Shown here in pieces: positions 1-10,770 of a DNA stretch of 64,000 nt. Origin of the DNA: Pictodentalium vernedei (Eukaryota; Mollusca; Scaphopoda; Dentaliida; Dentaliidae); assembly GCA_031216915.1 (NCBI GenBank), contig CM062292.1, positions 75,312,956 to 75,376,955 on the forward strand. Direction: 5' to 3'. The stretch's first letter is position 1. The number at the start of each line of letters is the position of its first letter. A model generated the notes under the pieces. It saw nothing but the letters and a program-made list of their open reading frames with translations, was not told where the DNA came from and made no database searches. The position numbers and the translations under genes were made by a program.

Positions 1-770
1 ACCCCAATATAAATAGGCTTATTTCTCTCCTCATAACCATTCTACGTGTCGAATTTGGTTTCGATCGGCGCAGCGGACCGTTGATTAGAGATTAGAAACC
101 AGAAGAATTTGAAAGTTAAAACTCACAGTGACCTTAACCTTTTGCACAATGCACCTAAAATATATGGAGTTATTCCTCTCATCATACCCAACTCACATGG
201 CAAGTCTAACTTCGATCGGCTGAGTGGAACGTTAATTAGATAGCAAAAAACATTAAAATTTGTAAGTTAAAGGTCACGATTAACTTGACCTTTGGCGCAA
301 CAACCTAAAAATAGAGTTGCTTTCCTTTGGCATAATGACCCCAATATAACTAGGGCTCTTCCTCTCGTCATAACCAATTCACATGTCAAAATTGGCTTCG
401 AACGCCCGAGCAGAACATTAAGTAGAGAGCGAAAACCAGGAAAATTTGTAAGTTGGAGGTCGCTGTGACCTTGACCTTTGGCACAATGTTCCCAAAATAA
501 ATAGTGTTATTCCACTCATCAAACCCAATCAACATAATAAATTTAGTTCAGATCGTGTCAGTGAATTGTTAGAGAGCGGAAATCAACTACCAGATTTTCA
601 AGTTAAAGGTCACTGTGACCTTGACCTTTGATACAATGGTCATAAAATTAATAGGGGTCTTCTTCTCGTCTTATCCAACCCCGGTGTAAAGTTTGGTTTT
701 AATTGGCCAGGCGGAACTTTAATTAAACAGTGGAAATCAACTCCATCTACAAATGGATGGGCGGAGAGAC
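1..770. repeat. Tandem array, about five degenerate 150-bp units
   Basis: Each unit repeats a block like ATGACCCCAATATAAATAG, then CTCTCGTCATAACCAA, a GATCGGCCGAGCGGAAC block and a closing GTGACCTTGACCTTTG block. Units begin near 1, 150, 330, 485 and 635. Many point differences suggest an old array. The window starts inside it. The closing block carries nuclear-receptor-like half sites (see findings). Confidence 0.8.
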
Positions 771-2029
771 AGCACTCGCCGCAATATCCTCTTGAATTTG
801 TTTAAGGGGGGGGGGGGGTGGGGGTTAAAATTGTCATAAACCCTAATGAACCAATGCATGCAATGACTTAATAATAATAACAGTTTGAGGATTGGTATTC
901 GGCTTCCGTTTGAGGTGCAGACTTTAAGTCTGTTGCCATGAAAACAAGAATTTTGAACTAACCGGTCAAAGACAATTCTGTTAACTCTTAGAAGCCAGGA
1001 GTCGAGTTTTCTTGCCTGTGATGTAATACGGCAGGTAATCTGGCTATGACAGTTCGGCCATCTTTGGGCTGGGGGAGAATTAAACACTGAGCAGGTGCTT
1101 CTAGTCAAGTGTTGTCTGCTGAATAGTTTTCGGAATAGAATAAAAAGTTTTTCGCGGTCTGTCATGTTCAATAATTTCATTCTGATTCCCCGGCTTTTAA
1201 GAGTTAACATTGGTTTTCGGTGACGGAGATTGAATGACTGCTTTATGAAGAAACCTATTGCCAATATCCCCAATAAATTTTAACGAAATGACAAATTAAC
1301 GTCCTCTACGTATCCCAATCCCACGGTATAATTATGTTTTGTTGGTATTGATTAGGGTGTTGGCCTCGGTGAAGATGTGTTGTTCTTGATAACGTCCAAG
1401 AGGTAAGAATTGCTCTATAGCTCAATTTGATGATCGTATCCTCTCCATGTATCTTTCATCAACATTATAAGTTGTGAAGAACTGACGGTTACATGCTCTA
1501 AGTTTTCCGCTCGGAGCTAATCGTCAACCGAGACACGAAGTGTGGAGGTTCAACATACGCTCTGAGCAGCAAACCGCAAAACACTATTTGGCAAGGAAGT
1601 CTTCTTTTGTTTAAAAATATAAATTTTTCTCCGATTCCCAGATTCAGCTAAAATCGAACACCGTTACCACAGAAAATTTTTTTCTAGATAACCAGCCATT
1701 TGTAAGCTTGCCAACATTGGTTTCCGACTGTTGCGAGGATATTCTATACATGAAAAGAGGCGTTGCTAAATATCCGGAAAAAATTCACAAAACTAATTTT
1801 TATGGCATATTGCTATTCGATATACTTGTTATAGGTTCCATCACTACCAGCTAGTGGTTTCTGTCACCTATATGTATTCAGTACTTAACTGCCGAGTTCT
1901 TCTGTTTACTCACAATCCTGTCTCCTGAAACTACTGCTTTCTACTAGTAACACAACCGCTGATACCGCGATATGTTAGAAAAATGACCCCCATATTACTA
2001 AAGTCGCTGGCTTATTCTTTGGAACAGGT
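771..2029. other. No gene seen
   Basis: Contains a G13 run at 806-818. A minus-strand open frame at 737-1273 runs through this run and resembles nothing I recognise. The rest is AT-rich with no clear repeat. Confidence 0.5.
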
Positions 2030-2250
2030 GCGCCACGATGATGACCGATTGGAAGCAAACCTGCCTTGTCCCCGCTGTGATGTCTCTAGTCCCAACTGAC
2101 ATATATTCCAACTATATCATTAAGGCATGCCTTCATCGAAGGCATGCCTTAATGATGTGGTTGGGATATTAGTCAGTGGAGTACCAGGTCAGTATTGCAA
2201 AACAGTCAAGACTTATTGGCATTTATTAGTAAATAAATAAAATATCATTA
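2030..2250 (+). mobile_element. Family A foldback MITE, copy 1
   Basis: Near-perfect hairpin at 2103-2171 built on ATTCCAACTA and AAGGCATGCC, followed by a tail ending near TTTATTAGTAAATAAATAAA. The same hairpin and tail recur at 7545-7710 and in part at 5791-5940 and 7066-7150. Exact ends are not fixed. Confidence 0.65.
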
Positions 2251-2254
2251 AATT

Positions 2255-2660
2255 AGTCGTGACACAACTTCTTATTATCCTCCACGAAAATGAAGTTTTG
2301 CGGGGGATCTAGCAATGGGGTTCATCCGTTCTCCATTCGCTCGTCCATCCGTTACAACTTTAGACCTATGTATGGCGGTCAGGGCATGTAGGATTTGAAC
2401 GATCTTTGCTATGCTGATGGACCATCATGGGAAAAGGACATTTACAAGTACCGGGTGTTGTCCAATCATTGTTTCTAGAGTTATGGACCATTTTCGATTT
2501 TTTTCACTGTTTTCGGCTTAGAAAATTTCAATTTTGAGGGTTTCTGGATGATAATTTTGGTAGAGAGCTACAGATAAATGCCAAAAACCAATCTTTGTCC
2601 CCTTTGTAGTAAACCACTTCTCAGCGGGAGATACCGGTTGCATTGCACCTTGTTTAATTA
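2255..2660. repeat. Interspersed-repeat-like fragment
   Basis: Has the style of a widespread invertebrate repeat (GCGGGGGATCTAGCAATG followed by CGTCCATCCGTTACAAC). There is no coding potential and no second copy in the window, so assignment is from general memory only. Confidence 0.3.
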
Positions 2661-3009
2661 ACGTGTACCCCCACTCCAAATAGGTCCGACCTGGCCACTA
2701 ACACCACGCGTGAGGTACCCTAAACCTCCACTCCGACACGTTCCCTAGTATCAAAACTATTCTTTGAAGAAAGTACATTCGACACGAGGTGATCCTGGCT
2801 GCCGAAAGTGTCGTTAAAGACCAGTCAATAAATTAAGAATGCACAAGAACATTCCTTTTTTTCGTCCAACTGATATATTGCACACGACTGAACCAAAAAA
2901 AAAACAGGCAATAAACTATTTAAGTGTGAAATTTATGTCAAGCTATAACAGCGACAAGTTAATTAAGATTTTGACTGGTAGCCTGAGAGATTGGCACTGC
3001 CCTAATCAG

Positions 3010-3720
3010 TTCTACATTACAGCCGCCGTGGAGTGGTTAAAATGCACGCGTAGACAGTTTTCCCCACGGGAGCTTTTCTCAATCAATAATCAGTAGTTTT
3101 CAGCAAATATTCAATGAAAAAAGCATCGGGCCATACCTGATGCTTCATTCATTGAAACTTTGATTACGTTATTTTATGCCGGAGATTCGCTGTTAACACA
3201 CTAAAAACTAAAGTGTTAAAACTGACACTTTCAAGGTGTTAAACCCATTCTAGCTCTTAGGGTTTGATTTTTAACACTCAAAGTGCATTGCATTGCTTAA
3301 GCACTTAGACATTACAATCGTCAGACATCTGAAACTTGAATGGATGGCACTTCCCATGTGGCTAGCATTGGTGGTTCTTCCAGAATCGTCCATCATTTGA
3401 TTTGCGCTTGGTGGGTACATGATTAAAAGGACACAACGCAGATGACGCGGATCAGGCTCGAGAGTTCGAGCCTGATCCGCGTCATCTGCGTTGTTTCCTT
3501 TTAAGTGTCGCGACATTACACTTGTCAAGTGGTATTATTGTAACACCTGTCAAGTTCTGGAATATCTACACTTGAACAAAGTGCTAGTTCAGCACATAGT
3601 AAGTGTTAAATACAGCACTTCAAGTGTAGTTTTTAACACTTTAGTTTTTAGCGTGAACGCATGCGTGTAAATATTGCCTATGCGTGGATGTTGACCTTTC
3701 CACAACAACCGTGTAGTATA
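3010..3720 (+). mobile_element. Family I MITE remnant split by a family B element
   Basis: The left part has ACAGCCGCCGTGGA and a decayed hairpin (AAGCATCGGG / CCTGATGCTT near 3120-3150). The right part (AAATATTGCC...GCGTGGA) resumes after 3655. The sequence between is the family B element, so I read this as a nested insertion. Confidence 0.5.
3197..3655 (+). mobile_element. Family B MITE, 459 bp, copy 1
   Basis: The left end CACACTAAAAACTAAAGTGT matches the right end ACACTTTAGTTTTTAGCGTG as inverted repeats. Near the middle is a long perfect palindrome (about 3431-3493) built on GAGCCTGATCCGCGTCATC. A half-length copy in reverse orientation lies at 46236-46512. I could not fix a target duplication. 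Confidence 0.8.
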
Positions 3721-3853
3721 ACATCTGGAGACACACCCAAAAGAGCAGTGAGTGTGGGTGATTTATTAATTACCTGCCGTGCAACAGTTACCTGAAGAGG
3801 TAGTCGCGTCGCAATCACGCCCATGGATGCGCAATGAGTGAGGCAGTGATCTC

Positions 3854-4737
3854 AGTAGTATGTCAGGGGCTTTTGAGGTCTAGGTTGGATGACAGAGTTA
3901 TCTCCCTTCTGTATAATAAAAGACTATATCCAGTGGCCATATCATTTTACATAGCCCTCATGGCCTCATACGACAAAAAAGGGATTCCATAGCCACAGGT
4001 GTTTTGCAAAAAATGGGATTCCATGGGATATGGCCATTGGATATAGTCTTTTATTATACAGAAGGGAGATAACTATGTATACAGATTACGGGAAATCAAG
4101 CAATCTGATTGGTTATAAATGATCTAGATAAATGAAACAACAAGAGTACTTGGAATAGGGTCAGAACTAACAAGAATAGACCAAAATAGCTAAATATAGT
4201 AATAATAAGCAAAGCTGTTCCAACTAATAGGGTCTTCTACGTTACTGGAGTATACTCTAGAAGAAAGGAACATGGCCAGATAGACGTGAACTATTGCATA
4301 TATAGACAGAAGCAGAGAAGTCTGAAAGAATTCGAAATAATACAAGTTGGGGTGGATTTTGGTGATTTGGCAGGATTGTCGGGTTGGTTGTGGTAATTAG
4401 ATTTACTCTTCTACAAAGGAACATACCCTCCAAACATACCCCGTCCTATTGCGGAAAAATTGGGTAACATAGCAATCACGTGCTACCATAGAAACCAAGA
4501 TGGCGGCCTCCAGTATACAAAATGGACGACGGAAACACGTATCACCCTAACAACACGCGCTGCGCATGCGCACTCACACCACGTACCACTATGGAGATGA
4601 CGTCACAACATGGCCGCTTACGCGGGTTACCATGACAACACAACATGGCGCCACTACGTCACGTGACATGACGTCACTTCCGAGGTCATCCACCGAGGTC
4701 ATCCAACCTAGACCTCAAAAGCCCCTGACATACCACT
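3854..4737 (+). mobile_element. Family C TIR element, short 884-bp form
   Basis: Ends AGTAGTATGTC and GACATACCACT with 6-bp target duplication GATCTC at 3848-3853 and 4738-4743. The terminal block GGGGCTTTTGAGGTCTAGG is repeated inverted at the other end. An internal inverted repeat of about 50 bp (3895-3945 and 4022-4072, around GATATAGTCTTTTATTATAC) adds a second hairpin. The right half is shared with the 2-kb copy at 31005-33022, so this is a related deletion form. Confidence 0.85.
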
Positions 4738-4844
4738 GATCTCTTTCATATACCAAATTAACGTGGCTATAAACACCGGTTAATCCAAATACCCAACGTT
4801 ACGACCAAAACCGACAAACGCCATTCACAGATACCACTATTTAA

Positions 4845-5088
4845 CCCTTTACCCAACGTAACGGCCAAAACCGGCCAGCGCTATTCTCAAAAATCGCCAA
4901 TTAATTTTCATTATTTTTTTCATTTTTTGTCTCAAAAACATAGGTTATGACCCCTCGTTGGAACGAGCTCGTCGAGCTCGTTCCAACGAGGGGTCATAAC
5001 CTATGTTTTTGAGACAAAAAATGAAAAAAAATAATTATTCAAGAATTTTTTTTGCAAGTGTCGTCTGCTTTTCATGTTAGGTAAAGGG
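4845..5088 (+). mobile_element. Family D1 TTAA MITE, copy 1
   Basis: TTAA at 4841-4844 and 5089-5092 flank an element with ends CCCTTTACC and GGTAAAGGG. The centre is a perfect hairpin GGAACGAGCTCG / CGAGCTCGTTCC extended by GGTTATGACCCCTC on each side. TTAA duplication plus CCC ends fit piggyBac-type mobilisation. No transposase gene of that type is in the window. Confidence 0.9.
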
Positions 5089-5092
5089 TTAA

Positions 5093-5790
5093 AGTTTACA
5101 TATACTATTCGTATTTTGTTAAGGAACTCTTCTACCGATCTGCATATTTGATACATGAAAGCTGAAATGTGTACAGTCTTAAGTTTGTTTGTTTGTTCAT
5201 TAGGGTTTAACGGTACTTTCAACAACTTGGATCATATCATGTAGGACAATTTTAGGGCGTGGGGGTACCAGAAGAGAACCACTAAGCAAGGGTGAGTTAC
5301 GTTCGGGTTCTCTAATTTACCATCCTGACAGAAGCAGTTAGCAATGATTGAAAGTAAATGTTACGTTGACATGTTGTACATCTATGGACGACGCGCTGTA
5401 TGCTCAACGGTTCACTTGTATTCAACCAATGCTAACCCTGCTTGTTCCAGGATGATAAATTAGAGAGTATAACAGTCATTCACCATTGCTGGTTGCTTCC
5501 CTATGGATACTCTGGCTTCCTCTACCCGTAAATTTGTACAACTTACTATGAACCAAAGTGTTAACAGTGTCATTGCTCCACAATAATAAACGAACAAATA
5601 ATACACACATTTCCCTTTCATGTACAAATTATGTATTATGATTGGAGGGGGGGGGGGGGGGGGGGGGTCCTTAGCAAAATGTGAGTAATATATTTCTTTT
5701 TTGTCTCAAAAAAATTGTTTATTACCCCTTACTGGAATCATAACTATATTTTGGGGAAAAAGCGAGTTCAAAATGTCGAATTGTTTTAGT
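5093..5790. other. No gene; old SINE-like trace and G21 run
   Basis: At 5430-5550 the words CAACCAATGCTAACCCTGC and CTCTGGCTTCCTCTACCCGT match the 3' body of the SINEs below, so an old decayed SINE is likely. A 21-base G run lies at 5647-5667. Confidence 0.4.
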
Positions 5791-5940
5791 GACACATTGA
5801 CATGGCGAAGACGGCCGATTGGATGTAAAACTCATTTGTACAGACTGTGATGGCCCAAGACTTGGCTGACTAATATTTCAACTACATTATCAAGGCATAC
5901 CTTCGTCGAAGACATGCCTAGGTGATATATACATATTATC
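5791..5940 (+). mobile_element. Family A foldback MITE, copy 2 (decayed)
   Basis: TTTCAACTACATTATCAAGG and CCTAGGTGAT form a weaker version of the family A hairpin (5872-5935). The left flank (GACGGCCGATTGGATG) matches the left part of copy 1. Confidence 0.55.
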
Positions 5941-5945
5941 GCCAC

Positions 5946-6066
5946 AGTGGGTCGTAGTATCACGTCGGGTTGAGGAGGTCAGATCGTCGGATCAAACGAG
6001 CTGCCGCTGGCAGCGAGTTTGATCCGGCGATCTGACCTCCTCAACGAGACGTGATGCGACGACCCA
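5946..6066. repeat. Large imperfect hairpin, arms about 52 bp
   Basis: Arms 5946-5997 and 6016-6066 pair along GGAGGTCAGATCGTCGGATC / GATCCGGCGATCTGACCTCC and beyond, with a loop of about 18 bases. No second copy in the window. Probably a foldback MITE. Confidence 0.8.
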
Positions 6067-6482
6067 GATCACTTCACTGTTGCGATAAAAGGTTTATTAT
6101 ATGACTAAAGGTTCAATATCGCATGCCAACGCTAGCATTAACAATTCCCCCAATCTGTTTTGGTAAATTGGATTGAAGTAAAAGATACCTATTATTGTTT
6201 TCACTTATTTTTGTAACAGGTGCCCACTTCCGGGAAATCCACCTATCGCATGAATACGTAACAAAGTGAACAGTTAACTTTCAGTCAACCTGGACAGCCG
6301 ATTGAGCGCACCCATTCCAGCCCGTAAAGTACTCTTTGGAACAGCTGATTATGCGAATTCGAACGCACCCGTAAACATTCCATCATACTATGGTCATACG
6401 GAATCGGATTCCACACTGGATTTTTCCGGGATCCAGGAAAAGATCGTCAAACAGTAATGATATTTAGCGGTTAAATTACATA
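6067..6482. other. No gene seen
   Basis: AT-rich sequence with short open frames only and no recognisable repeat. Confidence 0.5.
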
Positions 6483-7055
6483 CAGTTGGAACTAGAATTC
6501 CTGTCACGAACTGTGCGCTTACAGTACGTGGAGAGTGGATTGTAACTAAATCACCCGCGGAGTGGAGTTATCACCCAAGCTATAACTTTCAAATTTTGTA
6601 CAAATCGACAAAAAGCACAAGCAATGTTTCAGCCAATGGACCTCCGGGTTTAACCCGGAGGTCCATTGGCTGAAACTTTGCTGGTACTGGTTATGCTTTG
6701 CAACAAATTTGCAATAATTCCTCGGGTGGGATCTCCACTCTGTGGGTGATTTAGTGATAATACACTCTCCACGTACTGTATCTGGGCTTAACTGCGCGTA
6801 GGAATTGTGCGCAGTTGTCAAATCGAATGGCATCCAAAGCACGTGGGTTCTCTTGGTTACTCATAGCAGACGCAGGCAATGTTTCAGCCAATGGACCTCC
6901 GGGTTACCCGGAGGTCCATTGGCTGAAACATTACTTCCGCACAGGCCATATGTTCAGAATTTTGGTAGTCTTACTATGGTCATAACGCGTAGATTTACGC
7001 GCAGATCGACGTGCTATTTGTGCGCATTTCACGACAGGACTTCTAGTTTTAACTG
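6483..7055 (+). mobile_element. Family F TA-type MITE, split by a family E insertion
   Basis: Flanking TA at 6481-6482 and 7056-7057. Ends resemble CAGTTAAAACTAG and CTAGTTTTAACTG. Without the nested E element it is about 314 bp, the size of the intact copy at 12024-12337. The centre is the hairpin GGACCTCCGGGTTACCCGG AGGTCC flanked by CCAAT / ATTGG. CAGT ends with TA duplication fit Tc1/mariner-type mobilisation. Confidence 0.88.
6522..6778 (+). mobile_element. Family E TA-type MITE nested in family F
   Basis: TA at 6520-6521 and 6779-6780. Ends CAGTACGTGGAGAGTG and CACTCTCCACGTACTG. The whole 257 bp is a long imperfect foldback. The uninterrupted F copy at 12024 reads GTGCGCTTATCTAGG at this point, where this copy has the element between duplicated TAs. 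Confidence 0.92.
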
Positions 7056-7544
7056 TAGTCATATAATAAAGATGGAATATTAGTCAGTCAGTATCACAGT
7101 AAAAAACTCAAGAATTTTTGGAAATTTATTAGTGAATAAACGAAATATGCAAGCAGTAGTCGGTGACTCTTCAATAGCCTAAGTTTTAAATCTAGTATTT
7201 TAATAAAGTACGTAATTATCTTATACTCCAGCCCCGACGAAAATTCCGGACTGGAAAAAATGTTATGGGGGGGGGGGGGGCTGGGTTAGACCCCTAAAAC
7301 TCATTAGAAACACCCCTGGGTGACACGAGCGAAATGTCTCACAGATAACAACGCGGACTATAGCCGATCTACCAGGTGTATCACGAACCCCCTGACTGCA
7401 TGAAATTGATTCTTGTTTTTACGGACGCTGAACGACCAAAGAGGGGTAACTCTAAATTCATCCACACCTGTATGGCATAATAAACCCATAGTTTACAGAT
7501 TTTTCGCACTGAACACTCAGTGGCGTCGAAAAGATGCAAATCCT
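7056..7544. other. No gene; family A tail and G14 run
   Basis: At 7066-7150 GGAATATTAGTCAGTCAG and TTTATTAGTGAATAAACG match the 3' tail of family A, so an A copy was probably broken by the F insertion. A G14 run is at 7267-7280. The rest is unassigned. Confidence 0.5.
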
Positions 7545-7710
7545 GACTAACTAATATTTAATATTCCAACTACATCAACAAGGCATATGCGTGCATCGAA
7601 GATATGCCTTGGTGATGTAGTTGGAATATTTGTAATCGAGATTACAGTTTAAAAAGTCAAGAGTTCTTGGGAATTTACTAGTGAATAAATAAAATATACA
7701 TCTACATTCT
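7545..7710 (+). mobile_element. Family A foldback MITE, copy 3
   Basis: Hairpin at 7565-7630 pairs ATATTCCAACTACATCA with TGATGTAGTTGGAATATT. The tail TTTACTAGTGAATAAATAAA follows as in copy 1. Confidence 0.7.
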
Positions 7711-7767
7711 TGACGTAATTTGTTATTTAATTAACACGCAGCGTACATGTATTTCAGATATGACCGA

Positions 7768-8107
7768 CAAGGGTGCACGGTGGCTCAGAGGTAGACTTTT
7801 GGACTTCTATGCTAGAGGTCCCGAGTTCGATTCCCGTCCGGGACGACCCGCGTTGTGTCCTTGGGCAAGGCACTTTATACCGGTTGCCTACGTGGGGGTA
7901 CGATGACGCCGTGTACTATACACGTCAATGGTGTACATGTCTTCAACCGCTGTAACTCTGCTTGAGTGGAGCTTGAACAAAATTAAAATGTTGAGGAGCT
8001 GACAGTTGCTCGTCGTTGCTCGGTGGTTCTCTCCGGGTTCCTCCACCCGTAAAACTGTCACGGTCACGATTAGCCATTGTGCATAAGTATGTGGCCTTAA
8101 ACCCCAA

Positions 8108-8173
<66 letters not shown>
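7768..8173 (+). mobile_element. tRNA-derived SINE (type 2 head), full length
   Basis: Ten-base target duplication ATATGACCGA at 7758-7767 and 8174-8183. The head has an A-box-like TGGCTCAGAGG and a B-box GAGTTCGATTCCC. The body word GCGTTGTGTCCTTGGGCAAG is shared with the other SINEs. The 3' part ends GCCTTAAACCCCAATAAATA and runs into about 17 AAAT repeats. Open frames reading Leu-Phe-Ile-Tyr here are microsatellite artefacts. Confidence 0.92.
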
Positions 8174-8175
<2 letters not shown>

Positions 8176-8241
8176 ATGACCGATATGTGTGTGACACACG
8201 TCCAGATATCAAATCTCATCTGTTAAGAAAGTACACTATTG

Positions 8242-8486
8242 CAGTACAGTCGCCGTGGATTGTAGTAATCCACACGTGGGCAATGACGTCCACACATGCG
8301 TTTACCAGGTAATAAAAATCATCATCAGCAAAATTTTAATTAATGAAGCACCGGGTTAAACCCGGTGCTTCATTAACTAAATTTTTGATGATTATTCCTG
8401 CAATTAGTGTTTGGAGTCTAATATTATTGCGTCCGTCGAAATATTGCGCGCTCGTGGAAAGTGACCAACACACAGCGGCTGTACTG
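8242..8486 (+). mobile_element. Family I MITE, intact copy
   Basis: Ends CAGTACAGTCGCCGTG and CACAGCGGCTGTACTG are inverted repeats. The centre is the perfect hairpin AATGAAGCACCGGG / CCCGGTGCTTCATT. Internal word GCAATGACGTCCACACATG. The copy at 34757 is flanked by TA, so a TA target is likely. Confidence 0.85.
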
Positions 8487-9017
8487 TACTAGCAAGAGAG
8501 AAGTGGTGTCTTATATGACAATCCTTACGAAAATGTTCCGACTTGAAAAATTATTGTGGGTGTCAGCTTCAACCCAGCTCTGCGACAGCCCCTGTTAACA
8601 TCCTATGGATGGCGGATTAACCATTTCAGTCATTTATGCACAAAACAACTAAGCTATTCATTCAATAGAGGACCTAAGAGAGGTTAAAAGTTGACCACCC
8701 ACGAGTAAGTAACAAAGTGAATAAACGAAGCTGGAAAGGAAGACCCGTTGTGATTCCATCTTACAGTCCTATAGGGCCTGAGAATTAAATTATTACTGAA
8801 TATCTCTACCAATAGAAAACAGACTCGTCCATCCGACAGTAGTGCATGAGACGTTTTAATTCCGGACGTCGGTGTTGAATGGTTAATTAGAGGTTATTTA
8901 TTAGATAATATTTGCTTTCCAAAAATTGCCCATTAAAAAGCTTAGCTGATATGAATTCAAACACGGCTGATATGACGCCGATCTCGGCCGATATGAAAAA
9001 AGCTAGGGAGCCCCCCC

Positions 9018-9048
<31 letters not shown>

Positions 9049-9639
9049 ACCTCGATACGTTACAAGGCGCTGCCATTCTGTTTACAGTGAATTCGTTCAA
9101 CGTTATTCGCCGAAAGAAATCAATAAAATAAACAAACAAACAAAAATTACTGGCGTCACTGGGCAAAATGGAGTAGTTTTGGTTTGGTGAGGAATTAATG
9201 ATAGACAGTAAGTAAGGATGAACAGAGAAAAAAGAAGAGAGTTGTACACACGATTCCACGCAAACTAAGATTCTGAGTCGGAAGCAGTGATTCGTCGGGG
9301 TGAGGAGAGAGAAAGGGAGGAGAAAGTTTAACTTTCCGATAGTCGCGGAAGCCGCGTCGTTCGGATATCTAGACTATCAGAAGATGAAACTTCGGACTTT
9401 ATGAGAAGAATGTGAAACAATAACACTGTCAAAAAAGAAACTGTCACAGATCATAGAACATTTTGTTATTAATTAATTTGGTTTAATAAATAAAGAGATT
9501 GTTACTTAGTTAGTTTTAAACGGTCGAGATATTAGCCCGGGGTAACTTCATATCAGCCAGAGGCCGAAGGTTGAAGGACGATGTGAAGTTACTGGGGGGG
9601 GGGGGGGGGGGAGGGGGGCTGATATTTATAGTATTTCTG
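8487..9639. other. No gene; C24/(AC)n tract and G18 run
   Basis: C24 followed by (AC)8 lies at 9011-9050 and G18 at 9594-9611. Predicted frames through the C run read as poly-proline or poly-glycine and are not credible genes. Confidence 0.5.
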
Positions 9640-10510
9640 TCAAAGAACCTCGTTGTTAACTGCTATAGTGCTTGAAGCCTGTATTTGTGCTTTATTATGG
9701 AGTGGCGATAGTTCAATTTATAAGCTTCGTATTCTGTGGATGTGCTTCATATTATAGCTAAGAAAATAGAGAGTAATCGCTTGACTGGACTGGTTACGTG
9801 AAATAATTCATGAGAGGTGAGGGACGTTGTACAAACACGAGTGCGCACGAATGTTTTACAATATAGTCCCTCGCCCAGAATGAATTATTTCACGTAACCA
9901 GTCCAGTAAAGCTATTACTCTGTTTATTACTTTTCATTATTAACGATAATTATATTATTTAACCCTCTACGTAACGTAACGTGGGCGCTATTCTCAAAAA
10001 TCGCCAATTAATTTTCATTATTTTTTCATTTTTTTGTCTCTAAAACATAGGTTATGACCCCTCATTGGAACGAGCTCTTGAGCTCGTTCCAATGAGGGAT
10101 CATAACCTATGTTTTTGAGACAAAAAATGAAAATAATAGTTATTCAAGAATTTTTTTTGCAAGTGTCGTCTGCTTTTCATGTTAGGTAAAGGGTTAAACA
10201 AAAAACCCAAAACAATGAAATCCCCATTACACCCACGGTAAAGCGTCTTCGTTTGTGCGCGCGGATACATGACCCAATTGCTGATTGCATAATTCACTTG
10301 CTAAGTTATCGTTTATAATTAAACCCGGAAATCCCAGTAAATCACACTTTGGAAAGTAATACAAATGTTTAGTCTGTATGGATTGAAGTTCTTACTATTT
10401 GCGGTAGTTTGCCTAAAGCCACTCTTTCATAAATTGTAACAAAACAAAGATATGTCTACAAATATTGACGAACTAAAATAGTAAATTACTACCAGTTAGC
10501 AATTGAATCG
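9640..10510 (+). mobile_element. Family K element remnant with a nested D1 MITE
   Basis: The left part (GTGCTTGAAGCCTGTATTTG...GCTTTATTATGGAGTG) matches 51490-51600. The part at 10425-10510 (TTTCATAAATTGTAACAAAA...CTACCAGTTAG) matches 51665-51740. Between them are a hairpin with 41-bp arms (9785-9825 and 9866-9906, ACTGGTTACGTGAAATAATT) and a D1 MITE. Ends are uncertain. Confidence 0.5.
9963..10193 (+). mobile_element. Family D1 TTAA MITE, copy 2
   Basis: TTAA at 9959-9962 and 10194-10197. It has the same GGAACGAGCTC hairpin and AATCGCCAATTAATTTTCAT arm as copy 1, with a short loss near the left end. Confidence 0.88.
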
Positions 10511-10546
10511 CGTTCGTTTTAATTAGAAATAATCACCACATTCTTA

Positions 10547-10770
10547 CAGTTAAAACTAGAAGTCCTGTCATGAAATGCGCAAAAATAGCACGTCGATCTG
10601 CGCGTTAATATACGCGTTCGGGCCACAGTTGGGCTATCAAATTCTGTACATATGGCCTTTTCACAAGCAATGTTTCAGCCAATGGACCTCCGGGTAACCC
10701 GGAGGTCCATTGGCAGAAACATTGCCTGTGTTTGCTATGGGTAACCAGGAGAACTTGCCGTATTATTCGC
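10547..10770 (-). mobile_element. Family F MITE, truncated at one end
   Basis: Starts TA then CAGTTAAAACTAGAAGTCC and keeps the GGACCTCCGGGTAACCCGGA centre, but the sequence leaves the family near 10760 before the second terminal repeat. Confidence 0.8.

Noticed and set aside
607-627. A functional hormone-response element
   Set aside because: The motif is exact, but no nearby promoter or gene is visible, so only the sequence observation is reported.
737-1273. 178-codon minus-strand open frame
   Set aside because: It crosses a G13 run (a poly-proline stretch), has no recognisable motif and lies beside a repeat array.
4845-5088. CRISPR or attachment-site-like palindromes
   Set aside because: The palindromes are dispersed, not regularly spaced, and sit inside TTAA- or TA-flanked transposons of a eukaryote-type genome.
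7888-8212. Open frames reading repeated Leu-Phe-Ile-Tyr
   Set aside because: They are translations of the (AAAT)n SINE tail.
8912-9259. Paired open frames with poly-Pro or poly-Gly
   Set aside because: Produced by the C24 run on the two strands.
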